Part shown: positions 16,201-23,979 of the stretch, one piece after another
Position numbering within the stretch: the stretch's first letter is position 1
Layout: every line of letters begins with the position of its first letter
Assembly: GCA_900768995.1 (NCBI GenBank)
Contig: CAAGEZ010000054.1
Coordinates: 1 to 35,284, forward strand
Direction: 5' to 3'
DNA: 35,284 nt
Source: Oscillospiraceae bacterium
GTDB lineage: Bacteria; Bacillota; Clostridia; Oscillospirales; Ruminococcaceae
Program-made: the position numbers and the translations under genes
The notes under the pieces: generated by a model
What the model saw: only the letters and a program-made list of their open reading frames with translations
Databases searched by the model: none
What the model was told of the DNA's origin: nothing

Positions 16201-16715
16201 GATATGATATGTACCTCCAGCTCCTTAACGAAGCCATTGCGGAGGAGACGGGACAGCCCGTTCCAAGAGCGCCTGAGGAGTGTCTCATTGACCTCCAGAT
16301 AGAAGCCCACATTCCCGATGACTACATCGAGAGCCTTTCGGGCAGACTTGACGCTTACCGCAAAATTGCGGCGATCTCCACAAAGGCTGAGAGCCTTGAC
16401 CTCCTTGACGAATTTATCGACCGCTACGGCGACCCTCCAAAGGCTATCCAGGGACTTATCACCGTTGCGCTCACCCGAAATATGGCGGGCAGGGCAGGGG
16501 TTACGGAAATAACCCAGCGCAAGGACGTTCTTATGATATATGTCAAGACTGCCACCGTGGAGCAGATACAGGCGCTCGTTGCCGCTTTCAAGGGCAGAGT
16601 TTCCGTAAACGGCTCCTCCGAAAAGCCATTTATCGCCGTAAAGCTTGCGCCGAATGACAAGCCTGTTGAGATCATGCAGAAGGCTGTTGCCATAATGGCG
16701 GGAGAAACTGAGTGA
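13215..16715 (+). CDS. mfd: Transcription-repair coupling factor
   Basis: A 1166-residue protein, full length for Mfd. It displaces RNA polymerase stalled at DNA lesions and recruits UvrA. Order: N-terminal UvrB-homology region (ARVESVSREYEHRRIGVLSH, FSIRGSIADIFP), RNA polymerase-interacting CarD-like domain (VGDLVVHALHGIGRFEGIKKLELEG around residues 495-520), and superfamily 2 translocase with Walker A GDVGFGKTEVA (from residue 654) and DEEQRFG (754-760). It continues with SATPIPRTLNMAMSGIRDMSVI, TTIIETGVDVPNVNTLIIEDAD, QLRGRVGRSNRRAFAYF and a C-terminal TRCF domain. Its start overlaps the stop codon of the membrane protein upstream. No clear terminator follows. Confidence 0.99.
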   Translation: MNAKNSLFGKISPVLKEQGDIKDIYETLTRGYSPLAVSGLSSVHKSQLAMLISEALYGDRCVPMLLIADDEAGAKKICDDINELYGEEAAYVYPAKDITLARVESVSREYEHRRIGVLSHIADGTCRIVCAGAEAVMQKTLPPQALADNTITLSKDVPVDMKALTARLVRAGYTRCDKVESPSQFSIRGSIADIFPVQEKAPVRMELWDDEIDAFSYFDPETQRRTESIEKLIIPPASEVLFESPQVLAERINKLASGAKGRRADAVKANLAKDADAALNGLSLANIDKYITIAYDKPALLFDYLKKESCVLFSEYHSCCERAKNILSQHNEDIKILLEEGELCKGLEGYLEGFEVISERAQEFPCVLMDAFLRTNDLRCKKLWSITAYQTAPWGGEIRQLTEDLQSLISRNYSVVVLAGSEKTLPIIAEDLREEGIPCDVMTEESTLIKGRVLITTGCLSSGYDYPDIKTALITQARAMTAKRKLRKKKKGEEIKSLADISVGDLVVHALHGIGRFEGIKKLELEGITKDYITIKYAGTDVLYVPVTQMDLISRYIGPRDDTGVKLNKLSSNEWQKTRSRVKKAVKDMADELIALYAKRAKTKGYAFSEDNDWQQDFEARFDYTETDDQLRCIDEIKQDMMKPVPMDRLLCGDVGFGKTEVAFRAAFKCMLDGKQCAILVPTTVLAWQHFQSAVKRFEHFPFKIELLSRFRTKKQQEEILKGLKDGTVDMVIGTHRIVQKDVAFKDLGLAIIDEEQRFGVAHKERFKEAFTGVDVLMLSATPIPRTLNMAMSGIRDMSVIEEPPVDRYPVQTYVIEHNMGVLVQAMMKELRRGGQVYYIHNRVETIEGTAAKIAELIPDARIAVAHGQLSEERLSDIWTELVEHEIDILVCTTIIETGVDVPNVNTLIIEDADHLGLSQLYQLRGRVGRSNRRAFAYFTFRRGKVLTEIASKRLDAIREFTQFGSGFRVAMRDLEIRGAGSILGGRQHGHMEAVGYDMYLQLLNEAIAEETGQPVPRAPEECLIDLQIEAHIPDDYIESLSGRLDAYRKIAAISTKAESLDLLDEFIDRYGDPPKAIQGLITVALTRNMAGRAGVTEITQRKDVLMIYVKTATVEQIQALVAAFKGRVSVNGSSEKPFIAVKLAPNDKPVEIMQKAVAIMAGETE

Positions 16716-16933
16716 TTTTGTAAATTCTTTTGGTGGTTTTACCGGTATTCAGTTGACATTTACAGCTATTTAACAGCATATTATACAAAAGCGAAGAGAT
16801 ATTTTAGTGTTATGCTCTGATTGTTAGCAAAATGCAAACAGATAATTCACAGAGCGCTATTGACAGATTATCCATAATCGGTGTATAATTATTCTAATCA
16901 ATTATGCAATTTTTAGTAAAAGGGGTGAAGCTT
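16716..16933 (+). other. Promoter-rich gap between mfd and the EAL gene
   Basis: The gap is AT-rich. The main promoter is at 16860-16889. A further TTGACA at 16753-16758 has only poor -10 candidates (TATTAT after 20 bp). An in-frame ATG at 16904 lies between the promoter and the real ribosome binding site and is not favoured as a start. Confidence 0.5.
16860..16889 (+). promoter_or_regulatory. Promoter of the EAL gene with a palindrome in the spacer
   Basis: TTGACA (16860-16865) and TATAAT (16884-16889) are separated by 18 bp. The spacer holds a perfect inverted repeat GATTAT-CC-ATAATC (16866-16879). This is a plausible repressor operator because it would block polymerase directly. No binding protein can be named. 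Confidence 0.75.
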
Positions 16934-19252
16934 ATGCGTAAAAGGAGCGGACAAAGCCGCTGGGAAAAAGCTGTTTTCGGCGTAATTTATCTCGCTGCCG
17001 CTGTTATCGCAGTCATACTTGTTGTTAACATAATAAGGAACGACCCCGACAGCGCATCGGCTGCCATTTCGGCAGTATGCTATGTAATTGCCGCTGCCTT
17101 CTTCGTAGGTGCGGTGGCACTTATCCAGAACAGCCGTACAAGCAAATTCAAAGAGCTTAAAAATATCGAAAAAACTATGGAACAGATCAACTCTATGGTC
17201 GTTCTGTGGGACACCTCATTCACCTATGTGAGGGCAAATGACACATTTATCAGAACAACAGGCTACTCGGAGGAAGAACTTCTCGACCCCGATATAATGA
17301 AAAATGTTCTCCCCCCCGATGCATTCTCGGAAAATCTTCAGGGAATAATCAACAACAGGGACGAGGAATTTATTATCCGCACCAAAAACGGCTCGGGCGT
17401 ATGCACAGTATGGAACACCTCCATCGCCACCACCATTGACGGCAGTACGATGCGTGAGGGTATGACCATTATGATGTCCATAGGTCCCAACCTTACCGAA
17501 ACAAACAAGATGAAGCAGGAAGTCATTGCAGCCTCCAAAAAGCTCCGTGAATCCGAAAAGCGCTATGCTCTTTCCATGGACCTCTCCGAGATCGGTCTTA
17601 TCCTTAAGGAAAAGGGCAGCAGCCGCTTTTATGTTTCCGACCAGCTCTGTGAGATGCTGGGGATAGTTTCAACAGGCGGATATGCCGAGGGCGAGGCTAT
17701 CAGAGAGGTTTTCCACCCCAAGGACAGGATCGTTTTTGACACCTTTGCTTCGGGTATGAAGAATGCTTCCGAGGATCTTTCCCGTGACGAGATACATTCC
17801 GTGGATTTCCGTGCACGTTCTGCCGACGGCGACTATCACTGGTTCAATTTCAGATATCAGTCCCCAAAATCCGGCGACCTTGATGTGGGCGGCGCAATTA
17901 TGGACATCACCGCCGAAAAGGAAAAGGACCTTGTTATCGAGCGTATGGCGTATATCGACGAGGTAACTCAGATATACAACAGAAACAAGTTTATGATGAT
18001 GGGCAACGAAATTCTCGAGTGCACAAGACTTGACAAGACTGTCAATTACTGGGTCATTGTTCTCGATATCGACAGCTTCCACATCATCAACGACACCTGT
18101 GGCTACACAAACGGCAACCACCTGTTAAAGGAGATCGCCGCAGTGCTTCTTTCAAATCTCACCGAGGGCGGCTTCACTGCAAGAATTGGCGGCGACAACT
18201 TCGCTCTCCTTATCAGAGCCACCGATGACGATGAGCTGCCAATGCGCCTTATAAAGCGCATTCAGCTTGACATTGCAAACATTGACGGAATGGGTCTTGA
18301 GACACAGAACATCACCTGCTCCGCAGGCTACTGCCTGATGTCCGACGGCGGTATGGGCGATTTTGCACAGGTGCTTGACCGTGCGGAATTTGCGCTTAGC
18401 CTTTCCGACGGCACAAGAAGCTCTATTCTCCGTTTCGACAACCGTGCTCACGACGCTATCATCGCAGGCAACGCCATAGAAAAGGACCTGAGCCGTGCTA
18501 TCGAAAACAACGAGCTTGTGCTCTACTATCAGCCTAAGATAAACCTTGAAGACGGCACTGTTATGGGTATGGAGGCTCTTATCCGCTGGATAAAGCCCGA
18601 CGGAACCGTTGTTCCCCCCAGCGACTTTATCCCCGTTGCGGAAAATTCGCTTCTCATCACTCAGATAAGCAAGTTCGTGCTCTTCGAGGCTTGCAGACAG
18701 AACAAGCAGTGGCAGGATATGGGTCTTGCCCCCGTTACCGTTTCCATAAACCTTTCAGCGATAGACTTCTATCAGACAAATGTTACCGAAACTATCCGCA
18801 CAGCTCTCAGCGAAACAGGACTTGACGCTCAGTATCTCGATGTTGAGCTTACCGAGAGCCTTGCTCTTAAGGACATCGACCACGCTGTTATGCAGATGCA
18901 GGAGATAAAGGATCTTGGCGTAAAGCTTTCAATGGACGATTTCGGAACAGGCTACTCATCACTGAGCTACATTCAGATGCTCCCCATTACCCTGCTGAAG
19001 CTCGACCGCTCCTTTATTATGTATCTTGAAGAAGACGAGATTTCGAGAGAAATTGTTTCTGCCGTTATCAGAATTGCCAAGTCCAAGAAGATCGAGACCA
19101 TCGCAGAGGGCATCGAAACTGTGGGACAAGGCGAGATACTTAAAAAATCAGGCTGTGACTATGCTCAGGGCTATTTCTTCGGCAAGCCTATGCCTGCTGA
19201 CAGATTTGAGGAATTTCTCCGCTCCAGACAGAACAGGACTGTTAAAGTTTAA
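16934..19252 (+). CDS. Membrane PAS-GGDEF-EAL c-di-GMP signalling protein (degenerate GGDEF, intact EAL)
   Basis: A 772-residue protein. Two membrane segments lie at about 13-33 and 47-67. A PAS domain follows (IEKTMEQINSMVVLWDTSF onward), then a second PAS/PAC region (about 195-330). The GGDEF domain has signature GGDNF at 419-423, so the catalytic Glu is Asn and cyclase activity is unlikely. The EAL domain has EALIRW at 547-552, SINLSA, ELTES, DDFGTGYSSLSY, LKLDRSF, AEGIET and QGYFFGKPM, all expected metal and substrate residues for a c-di-GMP phosphodiesterase. The start at 16934 is chosen for its GGGGTG ribosome binding site. The GGDEF domain may bind GTP and activate the EAL domain, as in some relatives; this is inference. 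Confidence 0.93.
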   Translation: MRKRSGQSRWEKAVFGVIYLAAAVIAVILVVNIIRNDPDSASAAISAVCYVIAAAFFVGAVALIQNSRTSKFKELKNIEKTMEQINSMVVLWDTSFTYVRANDTFIRTTGYSEEELLDPDIMKNVLPPDAFSENLQGIINNRDEEFIIRTKNGSGVCTVWNTSIATTIDGSTMREGMTIMMSIGPNLTETNKMKQEVIAASKKLRESEKRYALSMDLSEIGLILKEKGSSRFYVSDQLCEMLGIVSTGGYAEGEAIREVFHPKDRIVFDTFASGMKNASEDLSRDEIHSVDFRARSADGDYHWFNFRYQSPKSGDLDVGGAIMDITAEKEKDLVIERMAYIDEVTQIYNRNKFMMMGNEILECTRLDKTVNYWVIVLDIDSFHIINDTCGYTNGNHLLKEIAAVLLSNLTEGGFTARIGGDNFALLIRATDDDELPMRLIKRIQLDIANIDGMGLETQNITCSAGYCLMSDGGMGDFAQVLDRAEFALSLSDGTRSSILRFDNRAHDAIIAGNAIEKDLSRAIENNELVLYYQPKINLEDGTVMGMEALIRWIKPDGTVVPPSDFIPVAENSLLITQISKFVLFEACRQNKQWQDMGLAPVTVSINLSAIDFYQTNVTETIRTALSETGLDAQYLDVELTESLALKDIDHAVMQMQEIKDLGVKLSMDDFGTGYSSLSYIQMLPITLLKLDRSFIMYLEEDEISREIVSAVIRIAKSKKIETIAEGIETVGQGEILKKSGCDYAQGYFFGKPMPADRFEEFLRSRQNRTVKV

Positions 19253-19294
19253 ACCCCAAGTTCAAATCATCTTATTTGAAAGGACGATCGCAAA

Positions 19295-20380
19295 ATGGCT
19301 AAGAAAAGAATAGGTATCCTTACAAGCGGCGGCGACTGCCCCGGTCTTAACGCTACAATAAGAGGCATTGCAAAGGCGTGCTATGAAAAAATGGGCGTTG
19401 ACAATGTTCAGATCGTGGGAATCCAGAACGGATATTACGGTCTTATCAACAACATTGCCCGTGAGATGCAGCCCTCGGAATTTTCGGGCATACTCACTCA
19501 GGGCGGTACCATTCTCGGCACAAAGCGCCAGCCTTTCAAGATGATATCAAGCATCGGCGAGGACAACATCGACAAGGTAAAGCTGATGAAAGAGACATAC
19601 AAAAAGCAGAAGCTTGACTGTCTCCTTACCCTCGGCGGCAACGGCACTCACAAGACCGCAAACCTCCTCAGTGAAGAGGGACTTAACGTTATCGGTCTCC
19701 CCAAGACCATTGACAACGATATTTACGGCACTGACGTGACCTTCGGCTTCCACACAGCCGTTGATATCGGCACAGATGTTATCGACAGGCTCCACACCAC
19801 AGCCGCTTCCCACAGCCGTATCCTTATGGTCGAGATAATGGGCAACAAGGCAGGCTGGCTCACCCTTTACTCGGGCATTGCAGGCGGTGCCGACGCTATC
19901 ATTATCCCTGAGATACCCTACGACATCGACAAGATATGTCAGGCTATGCAGAAGCGTGCGGACAACGGTCACTGTTTCTCTATCGTGGCTGTTGCGGAGG
20001 GTGCTTACAGCAAGGAAGAGGCTAAGCTCAAAAAGAAAGAGCGTGCCAAGGCAAGACTTGACGCAGGCATCACCACCGCCACAAACAGCATTGCGGCTCA
20101 GATACAGAAAAACACAGGCATCGAAACAAGAGTATGCGTTCCGGGACATATGCTCAGAGGCGGCAGCCCCGCCGCATACGACAGGATACTTGCCACCCGC
20201 TTCGGCGTAAGAGCAGCCCAGCTCATCGACGCAGGCAAGTATGGCGTTTCTGTTGCGATGATAAATGCAAAGATAGGCGAAAATCCCCTCGGCGAGGTTG
20301 CAGGAAAGACAAAGTTCGTTGACCCCAACGGCAACTATGTCACCACCGCAAAGGACCTCGGGATCTCCTTCGGAGACTGA
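19295..20380 (+). CDS. pfkA: 6-phosphofructokinase (group III-like)
   Basis: A 361-residue protein that phosphorylates fructose-6-phosphate in glycolysis. Motifs: TSGGDCPGLNA (10-20), GGNGT (114-118), PKTIDND (136-142, including the catalytic Asp), MGNKAGWL, and a C-terminal MLRGGSPAAYDR. The residues that choose the phosphoryl donor are mixed. The position equivalent to E. coli Gly104 is Gly117 (ATP-type), and the one equivalent to Gly124 is Lys137 (PPi-type Lys). Gly/Lys combinations occur in ATP-using group III enzymes, so ATP is more likely, but the donor needs an assay. AAAGGACGATCG precedes the ATG. It follows the EAL gene by 42 bp and ends with a strong terminator. Confidence 0.95.
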   Translation: MAKKRIGILTSGGDCPGLNATIRGIAKACYEKMGVDNVQIVGIQNGYYGLINNIAREMQPSEFSGILTQGGTILGTKRQPFKMISSIGEDNIDKVKLMKETYKKQKLDCLLTLGGNGTHKTANLLSEEGLNVIGLPKTIDNDIYGTDVTFGFHTAVDIGTDVIDRLHTTAASHSRILMVEIMGNKAGWLTLYSGIAGGADAIIIPEIPYDIDKICQAMQKRADNGHCFSIVAVAEGAYSKEEAKLKKKERAKARLDAGITTATNSIAAQIQKNTGIETRVCVPGHMLRGGSPAAYDRILATRFGVRAAQLIDAGKYGVSVAMINAKIGENPLGEVAGKTKFVDPNGNYVTTAKDLGISFGD

Positions 20381-20399
20381 TTTTTAAGTTTGATAATGT

Positions 20400-20442
20400 G
20401 AACCGTTTTCGTCCTTTGTGACGGGAACGGTTCCCTTTTTTT
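20400..20442 (+). terminator. Intrinsic terminator after pfkA
   Basis: A 14-bp stem (20400-20413 with 20420-20433, two G-U pairs, 6-nt loop) is followed by CC and seven Ts. Confidence 0.95.
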
Positions 20443-20456
20443 GGTAATAAATCTGC

Positions 20457-20485
20457 TTGACATTGTGAAAATTGTATGATATAAT
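20457..20485 (+). promoter_or_regulatory. Perfect-consensus sigma-A promoter
   Basis: TTGACA (20457-20462) and TATAAT (20480-20485) are separated by 17 bp and drive the membrane protein gene at 20522. Transcription would start near 20492, giving a leader of about 30 nt that includes GGGAGG. Confidence 0.92.
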
Positions 20486-20521
20486 TTTGTAAGAAACATA
20501 TTCTTAGGGAGGAAACAAGCA

Positions 20522-21223
20522 ATGAAACTGAAAAAACGTTATATTGTAGCCTGCGTGCTTCTTTGTATCGCAGCAGTTGCGCTCTGCGTAGGCGTGTTCA
20601 ACATTGAAATGGGACTTGCACGCTATTCCAAGCTTAACAAGGTCACAACCGAAACATGGTATGCCACTGCGGGAAGCGACCCTGTTACAGGTGTAAACAC
20701 AGACCTTTTCATCACCGAGATACTCAAGGGCGATGATTATGAGCAGGCAAAGGCAGATGAAAAATTTTCCTACATCGGAAAACAGTCTTTCGCTAACGGC
20801 AAGTGCGTTATGTTCGGCAAGGAAGTTTACGTCAACGACGTTACCCTTAACGGCAAGAATCCCTCCACAGGCGAGGATTACAAAATGGGTGACAGAGTTT
20901 CCGTTTACTACAAGCCCGACAACCCAAGACTTATGTACGTTGAGACAAATTACACTATTTATCTTATCCTGCTTATCGCTCTTCTTATTGCGGCGGTGGC
21001 TCTCATCATCGTATGCCGAATCGTTAACAAGAGTATGAAGGACAACACCTTCAGCGAAGCTGCGGTAACTATTATGGATATCCCTATGGCGGTTCTCGTT
21101 GCGGGATTTATCCTCTCATTCTTTGCGGGAATGTTTATCGGAAACCTTTCCGTCGATGCTACATATACCGCTATCAACGATACAATCGTTCAGGGCATCG
21201 CAGCAGGCGAGATCTCTTTCTGA
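20522..21223 (+). CDS. DUF3592-like membrane protein
   Basis: A 233-residue protein. One membrane segment lies at about 7-28. An extracytoplasmic domain of about 115 residues follows, containing a MGDRVSVYYKPDNPRLMYVE segment like DUF3592 proteins. Two or three further membrane segments lie at about 143-163, 180-200 and possibly 200-215. GGGAGGAAAC precedes the ATG. It has its own consensus promoter and terminator, so it is probably well expressed and monocistronic apart from readthrough. The molecular role is unknown; the DUF3592 assignment rests on one motif and is tentative. Confidence 0.8.
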   Translation: MKLKKRYIVACVLLCIAAVALCVGVFNIEMGLARYSKLNKVTTETWYATAGSDPVTGVNTDLFITEILKGDDYEQAKADEKFSYIGKQSFANGKCVMFGKEVYVNDVTLNGKNPSTGEDYKMGDRVSVYYKPDNPRLMYVETNYTIYLILLIALLIAAVALIIVCRIVNKSMKDNTFSEAAVTIMDIPMAVLVAGFILSFFAGMFIGNLSVDATYTAINDTIVQGIAAGEISF

Positions 21224-21248
21224 TACGCTTTTAAAAACAAATATCAAA

Positions 21249-21276
21249 GGGTACACTTTCAATGTGTGCCCTTTTT
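21249..21276 (+). terminator. Intrinsic terminator abutting the deformylase gene
   Basis: GGGTACAC (21249-21256) pairs with GTGTGCCC (21264-21271, one G-U) and is followed by five Ts. AAA/TTT flanks can extend the stem. Only 23 nt separate it from the next start codon, and no promoter fits between. Confidence 0.88.
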
Positions 21277-21294
21277 CATTAGTGAGGTATTAAA

Positions 21295-21708
21295 ATGGTT
21301 AGAGAAATAAAAAAGGGCATTGAAATTTTCAGCGAAAAGGCACTTCCTGCGGAGAGAGGCGATGTGAAATACGCAAAAGACCTCCTTGACACTCTGAAAG
21401 CAAATTCGGACATATGCGTGGGTATGGCGGCAAATATGATCGGCGTGAACAAGTGTATTGCCGCTGTGTCCTCGGGAAAGAGCTGCTTTGTGCTCATAAA
21501 TCCCGTCATCACGGCACATTCCGAGGAGACGTATCAGGCAAGCGAGGGCTGTCTTTCGCTTGAGGGCAAAAGATATGCTGAAAGATATGAATGGATATTG
21601 GTGGAATACTACGACATAAAATTTAAAAAGCAGAAGCAGAAATTTTCGGGCTTCACCGCTCAGATAATCCAGCACGAGATGAATCATTTTGATGGAAAGG
21701 TCATCTGA
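21295..21708 (+). CDS. Peptide deformylase-like protein, Gln of motif I replaced
   Basis: A 137-residue, rather short PDF-family protein. Motif II EGCLS (84-88) and motif III QHEMNH (126-131) supply the metal ligands Cys86, His127 and His131 and the catalytic Glu128. Motif I, normally GxGLAAPQ, reads VGMAANMIG (42-50), with Met48 where the Gln that polarises the formyl carbonyl should be. I recall this AANMIG version from other clostridial deformylase-like proteins, so it is probably a second paralogue rather than a mutation. Deformylation activity is uncertain. GTGAGG precedes the ATG. The gene overlaps or abuts trmO downstream and starts just after a terminator. Confidence 0.85.
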   Translation: MVREIKKGIEIFSEKALPAERGDVKYAKDLLDTLKANSDICVGMAANMIGVNKCIAAVSSGKSCFVLINPVITAHSEETYQASEGCLSLEGKRYAERYEWILVEYYDIKFKKQKQKFSGFTAQIIQHEMNHFDGKVI

Positions 21709-21712
21709 GGAT

Positions 21713-22387
21713 ATGGATATCAAAATCATCGCAAGGATAGAAAATGATTTTACGGAAAAGTTCGGAGTTCCGAGGCAAAGCGGGCTTGCGGATATCCGTT
21801 CAAGGATAGTTTTTGAGCCCGAATACCGCATTGCAGAGGCGTTCAGAGGGCTTGAGGGATTTACACACATCTGGCTTTTGTGGCAGTTCTCAGAGGCGGT
21901 AAGGGAAAACTGGTCGCCGACGGTGCGTCCCCCGAGACTTGGGGGAAACACCCGAATGGGCGTGTTCGCCACCCGCTCCCCTTTCCGTCCCAACAGCATC
22001 GGTCTTTCATCGGTGCGGCTGGATAAGACAGACCTGCACACCCCCGACGGCCCTGTGCTTTACGTTTCGGGGGCTGACCTTATGAACGGCACGCCTATCA
22101 TCGACATAAAGCCATATCTCGCCTACACCGACTCCCACCCCGAGGCATCGGGGGGATTTGCTCTTACGGACAGGGAGGGCAGAATGAAGGTGGATATATC
22201 AAGCGAGCTTGCCGCAAAATTTCCCGAAGAAAAGCTCAGCGGTCTCGTGCAGGTATTGTCCCAGGACCCCCGCCCCCAGTATCAGTCATCGGCTGACAGG
22301 GTCTACACAATGAGCTTCGGCGGCAGTGAGATATCATTTACCGCAGACGATAATGTCATAACTGTTACGGATATACAAAAAAGTTGA
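21713..22387 (+). CDS. trmO: tRNA (t6A37) N6-methyltransferase, TrmO/YaeB family
   Basis: A 224-residue protein. Residues about 5-140 form the TsaA/UPF0066 beta-barrel with family motifs LEGFTHIWLLWQF, VRPPRLGG, GVFATRSPFRPNSIGLS and DLMNGTPIIDIKPYL. A smaller C-terminal domain has LSGLVQVLSQDPRPQYQ, also family-typical. TrmO methylates the t6A at position 37 of certain ANN-decoding tRNAs using SAM. The start at 21713 gives MDIKIIARIEN, the usual N-terminus. An ATG at 21692 lies inside the deformylase gene and is less likely. GAGG overlaps the end of the deformylase gene, so translation is probably coupled. Confidence 0.92.
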   Translation: MDIKIIARIENDFTEKFGVPRQSGLADIRSRIVFEPEYRIAEAFRGLEGFTHIWLLWQFSEAVRENWSPTVRPPRLGGNTRMGVFATRSPFRPNSIGLSSVRLDKTDLHTPDGPVLYVSGADLMNGTPIIDIKPYLAYTDSHPEASGGFALTDREGRMKVDISSELAAKFPEEKLSGLVQVLSQDPRPQYQSSADRVYTMSFGGSEISFTADDNVITVTDIQKS

Positions 22388-22457
22388 TATTTTTTCGGTT
22401 AAATGCACAGTAATTCTATTATTTTTGTACATTGCTTACAGATTGCGCATAAAGCTA

Positions 22458-22486
22458 TTGTCAAAAGCTGTGTAATATGGTATAAT
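22458..22486 (+). promoter_or_regulatory. Sigma-A promoter of the FapA-like gene
   Basis: TTGTCA (22458-22463) and TATAAT (22481-22486) are separated by 17 bp. The ATG at 22526 follows a GAAAGGACGG ribosome binding site. Confidence 0.8.
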
Positions 22487-22525
22487 CAAACATAGAAACA
22501 AACGAAAGAAAGGACGGATAATTAT

Positions 22526-23908
22526 ATGGCACAGACCAATAATACCCCCGTTGACGGCGAAGTTATCATCACCGTCCCTCAGAACTTTTCAGCGGCATAT
22601 ATTTCTGTTTATCCGCCTCAGAACGGCGGCAGGGAGATAACCTTTGACAAGGTGATGTCGGCTCTTGCCGCAAAGGGTGTCAAGTACAACATCAACGAAG
22701 AGCTTATCCGCAGTCTTATCGAGCGAAAGGACTTCGACAAGGAGATAAAGGCTGCCGAAGCCGATATGCCCGTGGACGGCAAAAACGGTACTATTACATA
22801 CAAATTCACCAAGGAGCAGGTCATCGCCCCACAGGAGGACGAGAACGGCTTTGTTGACTACAAAAATCTCGGTCTTATAAGAAATATCCGTGAAAATGAG
22901 GTCATTGCGACTATAACTCCCCCCGAACAGGGCACGGACGGCAAGGACATAAGGGGCATTGTTATGAAAGCCGCTCCCGGAAAGCCTGCACCATTTACCG
23001 TGGGCAGGGGCACACGTCTCACGGAGGACGGTCTGTCCATCGTGGCTGCCATTGACGGTCACGTATGCTACCGTGACAAGACCTTCTGCGTTGACCCCAC
23101 TGTTACCATAAACGGCGATGTTGACGCTTCCGTGGGCAATATCGACTTTCTGGGCGACGTTATCATCAAGGGCGAGGTAATGGAGGGCTTCTCCGTAACT
23201 GCGGGCAGAAATATTACTGTTGGCGGAAACGTAACAGGTGCCATGATAAAGGCAGGAGGCTCCATAACTGTCAAAAAGGGCGCTATCAACGCAAAGCTCA
23301 CGGCTCACGGAAATATTTCCAGCCAGTTCTGCGAATATTCGGACATCTCAACCGACAGCGACCTTAACATTCAGAATTTCGTTATCTGCACAGTCTACTG
23401 CGGCGGAAATCTTACATCAAAGAGCATAAACGGCGGCAAATACACCGTTCTTGGCAACACTGAGGTCACATATCTCGGCACAAAGAATTACGCTCCCACC
23501 GAGGTCACAGCAGGCGACAACGCTATGCTCACGGAGGAGAAAAATGACTGCCTCAAAAAGATATCCGAGTTTGAGACCACCATTGAGCGCTGTAATCAGA
23601 TAGCCGAGTTCCTCACCGCAAAGCGCAAGGAGCTGAAAGGTCTCCCCGAGGACAAGGAAGAGCTTCTCGGCTCTGCCATAAAGACCAAGTTTGCAAGCCA
23701 GAACAGCATCAAGCAGCTGAGAAAGCGTATCGCAAGCATTGACGAGAGCCTAAGCGAAGTCCAGCACTGCTATGTTGCTGTAAAGGGTATAGCATACCCC
23801 GGCGCAAAGGTTGTCATTAACGATTCGGTGAAGAAGTTCGAAGCAGAGACACCGAGGGTAAAAATTTTCCTTGGCGATGACGGCGAACTTATCACAGGCA
23901 CAGTATAA
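22526..23908 (+). CDS. FapA/DUF342 family polymerising beta-solenoid protein
   Basis: A 460-residue DUF342 (FapA) protein. The N-terminal domain covers about 1-90. A region with ATITPPEQGTDGKDIRG (about 130-146) precedes a right-handed beta-helix of short repeats (about 180-330; VTINGDVDASVGNIDFLGDVIIKGEVMEG, SVTAGRNITVGGNV). A helical coiled-coil stretch lies at about 335-415, and a C-terminal beta part contains AYPGAKVVINDS. The family is widespread in clostridia but its role is not settled; relatives are linked to cell-envelope or polar structures. No signal peptide or membrane segment is visible, so it is cytoplasmic. It has its own promoter and terminator. Confidence 0.88.
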   Translation: MAQTNNTPVDGEVIITVPQNFSAAYISVYPPQNGGREITFDKVMSALAAKGVKYNINEELIRSLIERKDFDKEIKAAEADMPVDGKNGTITYKFTKEQVIAPQEDENGFVDYKNLGLIRNIRENEVIATITPPEQGTDGKDIRGIVMKAAPGKPAPFTVGRGTRLTEDGLSIVAAIDGHVCYRDKTFCVDPTVTINGDVDASVGNIDFLGDVIIKGEVMEGFSVTAGRNITVGGNVTGAMIKAGGSITVKKGAINAKLTAHGNISSQFCEYSDISTDSDLNIQNFVICTVYCGGNLTSKSINGGKYTVLGNTEVTYLGTKNYAPTEVTAGDNAMLTEEKNDCLKKISEFETTIERCNQIAEFLTAKRKELKGLPEDKEELLGSAIKTKFASQNSIKQLRKRIASIDESLSEVQHCYVAVKGIAYPGAKVVINDSVKKFEAETPRVKIFLGDDGELITGTV

Positions 23909-23927
23909 CAAAACGAAACAGACGCAT

Positions 23928-23962
23928 ATCTCTCCCCGAGGGGCTTTCGGGGAGAGATTTTT
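23928..23962 (+). terminator. Intrinsic terminator abutting the sanA-like gene
   Basis: A perfect 12-bp stem (23928-23939 with 23947-23958) is followed by four Ts. The next start codon lies 21 nt beyond the stem with no promoter in between. Confidence 0.92.
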
Positions 23963-23979
23963 GATATGGAAGTGATATT

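Noticed and set aside
16904..16933. ATG at 16904 as start of the EAL protein
   Set aside because: It is only about 15 nt after the -10 box and lacks a ribosome binding site. The GGGGTG before 16934 is clear.
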